Origin: a bacterium
GTDB taxonomy: Bacteria > SZUA-79 > Acidulodesulfobacterales > Acidulodesulfobacteraceae
Length of the DNA: 22,171 nt
Reading direction: 5' to 3'
Assembly (NCBI GenBank): GCA_021806125.1
Contig: JAJZYC010000007.1
Span: 1 to 22,171 of the forward strand
Position 1 is the stretch's first letter. Every line of letters starts with the position of its first letter. The translations under genes and the position numbers were made by a program. This document shows, piece by piece, positions 14,825 through 21,724 of the stretch. The notes under the pieces are model-generated. The model made no database searches and was not told where the DNA came from. It was given only the letters and a program-made list of their open reading frames with translations.

Positions 14825-15460
14825 TTATATTTTTGTTCTTTTTAACGATAAGCCGTAATCTCTTGGATTAAAAATTTTGTTAAAATTTTCTTCTTCAGAA
14901 TATTTCGTCATCAATTCGTAGGATTTCATAAACACGCATTCTTTGTCTTCATAGACTTCGCAGTTGATGCCTATATGTCCTTCGCAAGGACCGTTCAGTA
15001 AGCCTTTGGGGCACAATGTTATAGTGCAGACCCCACCGGTAAAATTCAATCTGCATTCGTCGCATCCGCCGCATAAAGCGTTATATTCGCCTATATGTTC
15101 TGTCTGGGCAATATATTTGCTGTCGGTTCCGGCTACGGCTTTTTTTCCTATAAATTCGCCTATAGTCTGTACCCCGGTACCGCATGATAAAACTACTACC
15201 GCCTCCGTGTCTTCCATTTCGTCTTCGACAAAACGTATGTCTTCCTTTAACACTCTTTTATCGCAGGGCTCGTCTATCGAAATCGTAAACGTGACTTCCT
15301 TTCCGGAAGCCTCCAAATGCTTTTCCATGTCCCTTACTTCTTTGCTGCCGCCCGTCAGGCATACGGAAGCGCAGGAAGCGCAGCCGATAACACCGATTTT
15401 TTTATATTTTTTTAAAGCTTCGTCTATTTCTTTTATATCTTTTTTTTCAGTTAAAAACAC
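14825..15460 (-). CDS. metV: MetV-like methylenetetrahydrofolate reductase C-terminal domain protein
   Basis: A 211-residue cysteine-rich protein of the MTHFR C-terminal-domain family, the MetV subunit that joins MetF in Moorella, Acetobacterium and related anaerobes. There are 13 Cys. GCASCASVCLTGG (26-38) is followed by a Rossmann-like region with VVVLSCGTGVQT (89-99). Then comes a cluster with Cys130, 133, 136, 145, 150, 159, 167 and 175, able to hold a metal site and probably Fe-S. In characterised complexes MetV links MetF to other electron carriers. The start is GTG at 15460, with GGAGG eight bases before it. It lies 16 bases after the protease gene and 21 before the MetF-like gene. The symbol is given from family and context. 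Confidence 0.85.
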   Translation of the reverse strand: MFLTEKKDIKEIDEALKKYKKIGVIGCASCASVCLTGGSKEVRDMEKHLEASGKEVTFTISIDEPCDKRVLKEDIRFVEDEMEDTEAVVVLSCGTGVQTIGEFIGKKAVAGTDSKYIAQTEHIGEYNALCGGCDECRLNFTGGVCTITLCPKGLLNGPCEGHIGINCEVYEDKECVFMKSYELMTKYSEEENFNKIFNPRDYGLSLKRTKI

Positions 15461-15476
15461 GACAAAAACCTCCGCA

Positions 15477-16562
15477 TCAAGGCATACTCGACAATCTGAC
15501 TTTAACTAATTTTACCGTCTTGCCTCTATGAATTTTAAGGGTTATAATCTGCCCCGGTAAAAATGTGCTTATTAATTCTTCAAGGCGGGAAAACGAATTG
15601 ACCTTTTTATTATTGAACCTCGTTATAATGTCTCCGCCTAATATATAATTAATATTCTTCATCGCTATTAATCTGCTACCGGCTATTAGGCCCGCCCTGT
15701 AAGCGGGGCTGTTCGGAAAAACTTTTTCGATTAACAGTCCCTTCTCGACGTATTTTATGCCGAGCAGCGTAGAAATGCTTTTCGTCAGCTTTATAGCTTC
15801 TATTCCGAGCCACGGGCGAATAACTCTTCCGTATTTAATTAATTCCGGTATGTTCCTTTTTGCAAGATTGATAGGAATAGCAAATCCGATATTCTGGGCA
15901 TTATTTGCAAGTTTAGCCGTATTTATGCCGATAACATGCCCGTTATAGTCAACAAGAGGCCCTCCGGAATTTCCGGGATTGATAGCCGCGTCGGTCTGTA
16001 TTATATTTCCGTAGAATCTTGCGGAAGGGAAAAACAGCGATCTTTTCAGTCCGCTTATAATTCCGGTGGTAACCGTTTGATAAAGATTGTAAGGATTGCC
16101 GATAGCTATAACTCTTTCGCCTACCCTCAAACCGTTCGAATCGCCCATAGTTAAAGGCGTTATCGTTCTGCCTCCGGGGTTTATACGGATAACGGCTATA
16201 TCTGACATCGGGTCGGTCCCTACAATGCTTGCTTTTATATCTTTATATTTTAAAAAACTTACGTAAATTTTGCCGGCATTTCCTATGACGTGAAAATTTG
16301 TAAGTATATCTCCGTTTTTATTTATGAAAAATCCGGTTCCGATATCTTCTTCGGGCATTATAGCGCCGTTTTTAAGGCGCGCGTAACCTAAAACTTCTAT
16401 GTGTACGACGCCGGGTTTAAGTTCGTTAAAAAGCTTCTCTACGATAGACCCGCTTCCGTAAGATTGCCTAATAAATACAAAAGACGCCGATGCGATTAAA
16501 AAACAGTAAAATAAAATCAGAATTATATTTCTGCGCACTTTATGCGGCTTCCGAAAAGTCAT
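15477..16562 (-). CDS. DegS/HtrA-like membrane-anchored serine protease with one PDZ domain
   Basis: An S1C-family periplasmic protease, about 361 residues, similar in plan to DegS. A positively charged N-terminus leads into one membrane segment (about 12-31). The trypsin-like domain follows with His91 (TNFHVIG), Asp121 (SDIAVI) and Ser199 (NPGNSGGPL), all three catalytic residues intact. One PDZ domain occupies about 245-355. Such proteases sense or degrade misfolded envelope proteins. The open frame runs upstream to 16607. ATG at 16562 is preferred for its GGAG six bases before; ATG at 16574, with AGGCGAGG, is nearly as good. Either way the gene overlaps the 3' end of the HgdB-like gene by 23-35 bases, implying coupled translation. 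Its presence within a metabolic run is unexplained; no sigma-E, RseA or RseB genes are near. Confidence 0.9.
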   Translation of the reverse strand: MTFRKPHKVRRNIILILFYCFLIASASFVFIRQSYGSGSIVEKLFNELKPGVVHIEVLGYARLKNGAIMPEEDIGTGFFINKNGDILTNFHVIGNAGKIYVSFLKYKDIKASIVGTDPMSDIAVIRINPGGRTITPLTMGDSNGLRVGERVIAIGNPYNLYQTVTTGIISGLKRSLFFPSARFYGNIIQTDAAINPGNSGGPLVDYNGHVIGINTAKLANNAQNIGFAIPINLAKRNIPELIKYGRVIRPWLGIEAIKLTKSISTLLGIKYVEKGLLIEKVFPNSPAYRAGLIAGSRLIAMKNINYILGGDIITRFNNKKVNSFSRLEELISTFLPGQIITLKIHRGKTVKLVKVRLSSMP

Positions 16563-17769
16563 TTTTAACTCCATTCCATTGCCTCGCCTGATGCATAAAA
16601 GCCTCAAGCCTAAGCATTAAATTAGTGCTTTCCTGTCCGTCGAACCATAAATTTATCCATGGAAAATTATTGAGGTCTTCCCTGAATCTTTTTGAAACTA
16701 TTTGCACTATAGAACCAGGCATGCAGTGAAAAGGATGGATGCTTATTACTCCAGAATAACCTTTTTTTGCAAAATCTACCGATTCTCCGACTGTAAGAAT
16801 TGCTTCTCCGCCTAAAGACAAGTCGAGATATTTTCTGGAATAAGAAAGTATTTCCTTTATGCTTGTTTCCTTATGGTTTCTAAGGAGTTTTTTAAACGGC
16901 TTGAGCATGCTCGTTTCGTCTTTCCTCTGATAATAATTTACTAGGAAGCTTAAAAAAATATCTTTTACTTTTCGGCTTCTGAAAGCATTAACGGTATATT
17001 CATAAGTAGTAAAAGTTATCCACTTGTATGTAGGAACGACCGAAACCTCTCCTCCAAGCGCCTCCACCTTTTCCGTCGTAAAATTATTGGTAAATTTGTT
17101 TAACCTCAAAAATATTTCGCCTACTACTCCTATAAGCGGCCTCAATTCGTCTTTTCTCGGTATTTTTTCGAATTTCTTTGCGCATATATCCATAGTATCG
17201 TAAATATTTTTGCCATTCTCGGTTGCATCGACCACTAAATTGATACACTCTTTATAAACAGAAACGGCATCTCCTTTAGTAATTTCGTAAGGCCTGACCC
17301 TGTAAAGAGCCTTTTCTAAAGTATCTACCGCGACACAGCCCTGCCAGGCAACTCTCCTGAAAAGAGTAGCCTTGTCTCCTATAAAATCGGTATAAGATTT
17401 TTGAGCGCTTGGAACTAGAAATTCAACTTCGTTATAGCCGAGATTATCCAGCACCATTTCATGCAACCTGTTATATTGTCCGAATTTGCAAGGACCCGGG
17501 GAAGTAGGCATAAAAAATGCGGATTTTTTGGCGTCGAAATCGGGTTTTTCTATGACCTTAATAATGTCTCCCGTGGTAACGAAGCATGGCATGCATTCGT
17601 TTCCGTTCGTAAACTTAAGTCCGAAATCGAGGGTCGATTCGTCCGGCTCGTCCATAACCGCAGAATCGACTCCGCATCTTCTGAACGCCGCGCTTAAAGC
17701 GTAGGCAGCATCCGACATATACGGTATGTAAACTTTTTTGCCGGCTATGCCTGTATTTGTGTGATGCAT
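16540..17769 (-). CDS. HgdB-like (2-hydroxyacyl-CoA dehydratase D-component / DUF2229-associated) protein
   Basis: A 409-residue protein related to the HgdB-like half of large CoA-activase/dehydratase-related proteins (often annotated acyl-CoA dehydratase activase-related or DUF2229). Visible features are NGNECMPCFVTTGDII with Cys59 and Cys62, PTSPGPCKFGQYNRLHEMVLD with Cys94, AWQGCVA with Cys145, and SIHPFHCMPGSIVQ near residue 345. The conserved Cys suggest Fe-S binding. It lacks the ASKHA-type ATPase (BcrAD/BadFG) domain that usually accompanies or is fused to it, and no HgdA or HgdC gene is in the window. The reaction is unknown, and the family should not be assumed to dehydrate 2-hydroxyacyl-CoA. 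AAGGAG precedes the ATG at 17769. It is the first gene of the long minus-strand run, under a strong promoter. Confidence 0.75.
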   Translation of the reverse strand: MHHTNTGIAGKKVYIPYMSDAAYALSAAFRRCGVDSAVMDEPDESTLDFGLKFTNGNECMPCFVTTGDIIKVIEKPDFDAKKSAFFMPTSPGPCKFGQYNRLHEMVLDNLGYNEVEFLVPSAQKSYTDFIGDKATLFRRVAWQGCVAVDTLEKALYRVRPYEITKGDAVSVYKECINLVVDATENGKNIYDTMDICAKKFEKIPRKDELRPLIGVVGEIFLRLNKFTNNFTTEKVEALGGEVSVVPTYKWITFTTYEYTVNAFRSRKVKDIFLSFLVNYYQRKDETSMLKPFKKLLRNHKETSIKEILSYSRKYLDLSLGGEAILTVGESVDFAKKGYSGVISIHPFHCMPGSIVQIVSKRFREDLNNFPWINLWFDGQESTNLMLRLEAFMHQARQWNGVKNDFSEAA

Positions 17770-17807
17770 ATAAACTCCTTATTTTATAATTATTACAACT
17801 CATTTAC

Positions 17808-17836
17808 ATTATAATAAAGCATTGCGGTAAAGTCAA
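17808..17836 (-). promoter_or_regulatory. Strong sigma-70-type promoter for the long minus-strand gene run
   Basis: On the minus strand the -35 is TTGACT (17836-17831), the spacer is exactly 17 bases, and the -10 is a perfect TATAAT (17813-17808). The transcript would start near 17801, giving about a 30-base leader with AAGGAG before the ATG at 17769. This is the best promoter in the window. Confidence 0.8.
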
Positions 17837-17848
17837 ATTCGCGAAGCG

Positions 17849-17878
17849 TTGAGCCAGCCTTAACGTATTGCAAATAAT
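17849..17878 (+). promoter_or_regulatory. Possible promoter for the lipid-kinase-family gene
   Basis: TTGAGC at 17849-17854 and AATAAT at 17873-17878 with an 18-base spacer, about 25 bases before the ATG at 17904. Five of six bases fit the -10 consensus; the match is moderate and the region AT-rich. Confidence 0.35.
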
Positions 17879-17903
17879 TTTTATATTTATTAAAATTAAT
17901 AAG

Positions 17904-18845
17904 ATGAATTTGAATAGAGTATTAATTATTTACAATCCTAAATCAGGACGTTTTTCCGAAAAAAAACTTTTCTATATTTTAAGTTTTTTCAAATATAGGA
18001 ATATCGCAGCCGATACTTTAAATATAATCGAATATTGCATCGAAAAAGAAAATATCGTAAATTTTTACGATATGGTTTTAGTAGCCGGAGGCGACGGAAG
18101 TTTAAATTACGTTATAAACAATTTAGTATTTACGGATATTCCCATCGCCCACCTGCCTATGGGCACGGTTAATCTTTTTGCTTTGGAAAACAAAACGCCT
18201 TATAACCTGAAGAAAGCTCTTGACGAAATTATTTATAAATATAAACCCGTTAAAATGAATCTTGGGAAAGCCAACGACAGATTTTTTTTCGCTATGGCCG
18301 GAATAGGGCTTGACGCTTTTATCGTTAAAAATATGGAGGAAAAAATAAGAAAAAATAAGAAAAGAATATATAATAATTTCATAAAATATATCAGTTATAT
18401 ATTCAACATAATTAAACTGGCTAAAAATTATAAATTCTGCGGGCTGTCTTTGGAAATTATGGACGACGGTATTGCCGGTGGCGGCAAACACGATGCCAAA
18501 GAGATTATAGTGTCTAATATTAAATATTACGGCGGACCTTTTAAGGTATTTCCCTGCAATTCGCCTTTAAACGAAAAATTTAATATAAGACTGGTAAAGA
18601 ACGCATCGGGCAGAACGGATGTTGTTTTTTCTATATTGAAATCTCTGACGTTTTATAGAAAATATTCGGACAACCCCGATTTTTACGTTAAAGCAGGCAG
18701 GATGTGCATATCGTCTTCCGACCCCTCGGAAAATAAATATATATTTTATCAGTGCGACGGAGAATTTGCCGGAACGCTCCCTGTAGAAATCGAAAAAGTA
18801 AAAAATGCGATAACTATTCTTGTAAATACGGATTCATTCTTTTGA
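17904..18845 (+). CDS. Diacylglycerol/lipid kinase family protein (YegS/DgkB-like)
   Basis: A 313-residue protein of the DAGK catalytic-domain family, which phosphorylates diacylglycerol or other lipids with ATP at the inner face of the membrane. The N-terminal motif IIYNPKSGR (8-16), the nucleotide-binding AGGDGSLNYVINNL (61-74; the usual GGDGT is GGDGS here), PMGTVNLFA (85-93) and FAMAGIGLDAF are in the usual order and spacing. A C-terminal beta-rich domain completes the fold. The reading frame opens at a TTG (17868), but the ATG at 17904 places the first strand as in relatives and is preferred; neither has a clear Shine-Dalgarno. It diverges from the long run and its last 12 bases overlap the 3' end of the GlcF-like gene on the other strand. 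Exact lipid substrate cannot be told. Confidence 0.88.
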   Translation: MNLNRVLIIYNPKSGRFSEKKLFYILSFFKYRNIAADTLNIIEYCIEKENIVNFYDMVLVAGGDGSLNYVINNLVFTDIPIAHLPMGTVNLFALENKTPYNLKKALDEIIYKYKPVKMNLGKANDRFFFAMAGIGLDAFIVKNMEEKIRKNKKRIYNNFIKYISYIFNIIKLAKNYKFCGLSLEIMDDGIAGGGKHDAKEIIVSNIKYYGGPFKVFPCNSPLNEKFNIRLVKNASGRTDVVFSILKSLTFYRKYSDNPDFYVKAGRMCISSSDPSENKYIFYQCDGEFAGTLPVEIEKVKNAITILVNTDSFF

Positions 18846-20117
18846 TTCTTTTAAACTTTCGGCGTAAACGTTTATTAAGTGACTAACCGCCAGCCTTTCA
18901 TTTTTTTTTAATATTCCTTTCTGGTCTTTCAAAGAAAATATGCATCCCGAACATGACGTCAATATTTCCTGCGGAGACGCTTCTTTAATTTCCTCGAACT
19001 TGCGCTTAGTAATTTCTCTGGATAAATCGTAATGCGTTATATTAAACATGCCGCCGTTGCCACAGCAATAATTGTATTTCAAGGGCTTCAATTTCAATCC
19101 TGTAATTTTATCGGCGATGAACCCCGCCTCGCCGATTAAATTCTCGCTAGCGGAAGACGGTTTGAACCCCTCCGTATTTGAAAGATGGCAGGGTATATGA
19201 AAAACGGCCTCGATTTCTTTTTTTAATTTTCCGGTTTTTATTTTAACGCCTTTTTTTTCCAATTCTTTAAAAAACGACCAGATATTGAGCAATTTTTCGG
19301 AAAATTGCCTGACTTCGGCATAGCCTTCGTCATTTGCATCGAAGTATAAAGGATAAAGTTTATTTATCGAATATGAGCATGAAGCGCAGGACGTTACTAT
19401 ATAATCAAGATTCTTATCTTTAAAAGCCCTTGCGTTATTTAAGGCAAGCTCTCTAAACGATTCTACATCGCCGCTCGAAATAAACGGCAGTCCGCAGCAG
19501 CCCTGCATTTTCGGGACAAAAACCTCGATGCCGTTTTTCGTCAGGGAAGTTACGGTATCGGAAGATATCTGCGGGTATATGTTATTGAATACGCATCCGC
19601 CGAAATAACCGGCGGTAAAAATATTTTTACCGCCTGCATTTTTTCCGGCAATATCCGCAATAAATATTAAATCCTTGTTTTGAATGAAAGATTTTCCTTC
19701 AGGCTGAGGCGCATACCTGCCGGCCAGTTTTTCTACAAACGGAATATTTGCAATTTTTAAGGCGGATTTTAATAAAACTTTTCTTTTGTTTTTAAGCGCT
19801 TTTAATGCAATTTTATCAATTGAAAAAGCTCTGCCCGCCAATTCGTTAAGCTTTATTTTTTCATCTATTACTAATTCGTCTATTTTTACGTCGTTAGGAC
19901 ATATTTTAACGCATCTTCCGCATAAAAGACAGGCGGACATCGATTCGGCTACCTTCGACGCTCTCAAAGGAAGTTTGTCTGCGTTGTCCGTCAAAACTAA
20001 ACGCACCCTGCCCCTCGGGCTAAAAAACTCGTTTAAGCCGATACTATAAGACGGGCAGACGGGCAGGCACTTGCCGCAGTGAACGCAATTAAGATAGGTT
20101 GCATCTTTTTCTTTCAA
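18834..20117 (-). CDS. GlcF-like iron-sulfur subunit of a 2-hydroxyacid dehydrogenase
   Basis: A 427-residue (Fe-S) protein carrying electrons from a flavin subunit to the respiratory chain. Two [4Fe-4S] ferredoxin motifs lie at the N-terminus (Cys11, 14, 17, 21 and Cys63, 66, 69, 73). Two CCG domains follow: the first with GGCVFNN and GCCGLPF (about 173-213), the second with HIPCHLS and YCCGNGGMF (about 310-357). This is the architecture of glycolate oxidase subunit GlcF and D-lactate dehydrogenase partner subunits. The GlcD-like gene lies immediately upstream. The start is TTG at 20117, ten bases after AAGGAG; the only nearby ATG is out of frame and the first Cys motif leaves no room for a later start. 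No GlcE gene is visible. Substrate (glycolate, lactate or another 2-hydroxyacid) is open. Confidence 0.9.
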   Translation of the reverse strand: MKEKDATYLNCVHCGKCLPVCPSYSIGLNEFFSPRGRVRLVLTDNADKLPLRASKVAESMSACLLCGRCVKICPNDVKIDELVIDEKIKLNELAGRAFSIDKIALKALKNKRKVLLKSALKIANIPFVEKLAGRYAPQPEGKSFIQNKDLIFIADIAGKNAGGKNIFTAGYFGGCVFNNIYPQISSDTVTSLTKNGIEVFVPKMQGCCGLPFISSGDVESFRELALNNARAFKDKNLDYIVTSCASCSYSINKLYPLYFDANDEGYAEVRQFSEKLLNIWSFFKELEKKGVKIKTGKLKKEIEAVFHIPCHLSNTEGFKPSSASENLIGEAGFIADKITGLKLKPLKYNYCCGNGGMFNITHYDLSREITKRKFEEIKEASPQEILTSCSGCIFSLKDQKGILKKNERLAVSHLINVYAESLKESKE

Positions 20118-20269
20118 TATAATAAAACTCCTTTTTTATTTATAATCTTGTGGACAAAAATATCGCTTTTCGCGGGAATGACAATATGAGAGTTTAACTT
20201 TTTACCCAAAAGGCGCCATTCCTGCGTAAGCAGGAATCCAGAAAGGTTGGCGAGCCGATAACGCTCGGA
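20118..20269. repeat. REP-like inverted repeat pair between GlcD- and GlcF-like genes
   Basis: Two related copies face away from each other. The right copy, 20216-20241, contains a perfect 8-bp hairpin ATTCCTGC/GCAGGAAT closed by GTAA (20218-20237), then CCAG. The left copy, about 20151-20182, read on the minus strand gives GTCATTCCCGCGAAAAGCG and ends TCCA, a degenerate version of the same unit. The sequences resemble the widespread GTCATTCCCGC...GCGGGAATCCAG class of short dispersed bacterial repeats. A further small stem CGAGC/GCTCG (20251-20267) lies at the very end of the GlcD-like gene. The pair interrupts an otherwise two-gene unit. Confidence 0.65.
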
Positions 20270-21643
20270 CTAAAATATCTTTCCTGGGTTTATAATATTT
20301 TGAGGATCAAACGCCTTTTTAATATTTTTTAACACGTTCATATAATAATCGCCGTATTTTAATTTCATAAACTCTTTCTTTTCGAGTCCTATGCCGTGTT
20401 CGCCCGACAAGCTTCCGCCCAGTTCGACGGTCTTTTTTAGAATATCGTACTTTGCCGTTTCGCCTTTTCGAACCATTTCGGCATTATTTTTATCCAGCAT
20501 AATATTTACGTGAATATTGCCGTCTCCGAAATGTCCGAAATTTATAATGGGGATATCGTATTTTCGCGAAGTTTCTTCTAAAAACGAAAGCATCCCGGGG
20601 ATTTTATTTATAGGGACGGCAATATCGTTGTTTATTTTAAGGTCGCCGTATTTCCTTAAAGACGGAGATATGGCTTTTCTCGCATCCATTATAACTTTTT
20701 TATCCTCGTCTTTTCCTGAAACAAAAAGAAAAATAGGCGAAAATTCTTTCAATATTTTTTCATATTCCCCTATGGATTTATCCACCTCTTCCCGAGAACC
20801 GTCGGATTCTACGATAAACAAAAAATTTCCGTCTATTTTTATTATATCGCTTTTGAAATAGCCTTTGACGGATTCGATGGAAGATTTGTCCATAAATTCG
20901 AGCATAGACGGCCTGTTCCTCAGTTTCAAAAGAGAAATTGCGGCGTTAAATCCGTTATTAATATCGTCGAATGACACTAAAATCAGCGAATTTGCTTCCG
21001 GTTTCGATAAAATTTTAAGCGTAATTTTGGAAAAAAGGCCGAGAGTGCCTTCCGAACCGGTAAAAAGCTGGGTAAGATTATATCCCGAAACGTTTTTAAC
21101 CGTTTTTGAGCCGGTATCGATAATTTCGCCTTCCCCCGTTATAACCTCCAGCGCCGCGATGTAGTCTTTGGTAACGCCGTATTTTACGGCGGCGGGTCCT
21201 CCGGAACATTCGGCGACGTTGCCGCCGATAGTCGAAAACTCATAACTTGCGGGGTCGGGCGGATAAAAGTATCCCTTTTCGGAAAGGTAATACTTAAGGT
21301 CGCCGTTTATAATACCCGGTTCGACGGTAACGAACATATTTTCTTCGTCTAATTCTAGAATCCGGTTCATTTTTGTAAACGAAACCACAACGCCGCCTTT
21401 TAACGGCAGACTCCCGCCCGAAAATCCGCTTCCTGAACCCCTTCCGACGACGGGAGTATTATATTTTAAGCATAGCTTGACTATTTTGGATATTTCTTCC
21501 GCATTAAGCGGAAATACGACGGCGTCCGGCATAAAATCCTTGGACGTAGCGTCGTAGGAATAGCATAGAAGTTCCTCGGTTTCCGACAGAACCCTGTCCT
21601 TTCCCAACAGCATTTCAAATTCATTTATAAGTTTTTTATCCAT
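20270..21643 (-). CDS. GlcD-like FAD-linked 2-hydroxyacid dehydrogenase
   Basis: A 457-residue flavoprotein of the vanillyl-alcohol-oxidase/PCMH fold, oxidising a 2-hydroxyacid such as glycolate or D-lactate to the 2-oxoacid. The FAD-binding domain (about 37-215) has VVGRGSGSGFSGGSLP, VEPGIINGDL, PPDPASYEFSTIGGNVAE and GSEGTLGLFSKITL. The C-terminal FAD-oxidase domain (about 215-457) has NFGHFGDGNIHVN and GEHGIGLEKKEFM, the usual active-site segments. The frame opens at a TTG (21682), but the ATG at 21643 gives the normal N-terminus (MDKKLINEFE) and is preferred; its Shine-Dalgarno is poor. A GlcF-like partner follows after 152 bases containing repeats, and rdgB precedes it. Substrate cannot be fixed from sequence. 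Confidence 0.92.
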   Translation of the reverse strand: MDKKLINEFEMLLGKDRVLSETEELLCYSYDATSKDFMPDAVVFPLNAEEISKIVKLCLKYNTPVVGRGSGSGFSGGSLPLKGGVVVSFTKMNRILELDEENMFVTVEPGIINGDLKYYLSEKGYFYPPDPASYEFSTIGGNVAECSGGPAAVKYGVTKDYIAALEVITGEGEIIDTGSKTVKNVSGYNLTQLFTGSEGTLGLFSKITLKILSKPEANSLILVSFDDINNGFNAAISLLKLRNRPSMLEFMDKSSIESVKGYFKSDIIKIDGNFLFIVESDGSREEVDKSIGEYEKILKEFSPIFLFVSGKDEDKKVIMDARKAISPSLRKYGDLKINNDIAVPINKIPGMLSFLEETSRKYDIPIINFGHFGDGNIHVNIMLDKNNAEMVRKGETAKYDILKKTVELGGSLSGEHGIGLEKKEFMKLKYGDYYMNVLKNIKKAFDPQNIINPGKIF

Positions 21644-21685
21644 ATAGTTCGATAAATATTCTACCGCCGTTAATGCTCCCAATTT

Positions 21686-21716
21686 GTGACGGCAACAGAA
21701 TTGAATTCTGTCACCG
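21686..21716. promoter_or_regulatory. Perfect palindrome between rdgB and the GlcD-like gene
   Basis: ACAGAATT-G-AATTCTGT (21695-21711) is a 17-base palindrome with 8-base arms, flanked by GTGAC at 21686-21690 and GTCAC at 21710-21714. Its centre is 60 bases upstream of the GlcD-like ATG, a position that suits an operator. On the plus strand it is followed by a T-rich run, as in a terminator, but no plus-strand gene ends here. A dispersed repeat is the third possibility. Confidence 0.5.
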
Positions 21717-21724
21717 TTTTTATT

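Noticed and set aside
14964..15509. Long plus-strand open frame (181 codons) opposite metV
   Set aside because: It is the antisense of a clear MetV protein with 13 ordered cysteines, has no family motif and spans the metV-protease junction.
20118..20269. CRISPR-like or integron-like repeats
   Set aside because: Only two degenerate units in inverted orientation, with no spacers, no cas or integrase gene; a REP-like pair explains them better.
21643..21682. TTG at 21682 as the GlcD-like start
   Set aside because: The extra 13 residues are not typical of the family and the TTG has no Shine-Dalgarno; the ATG at 21643 gives a normal N-terminus, though its own site is also poor.
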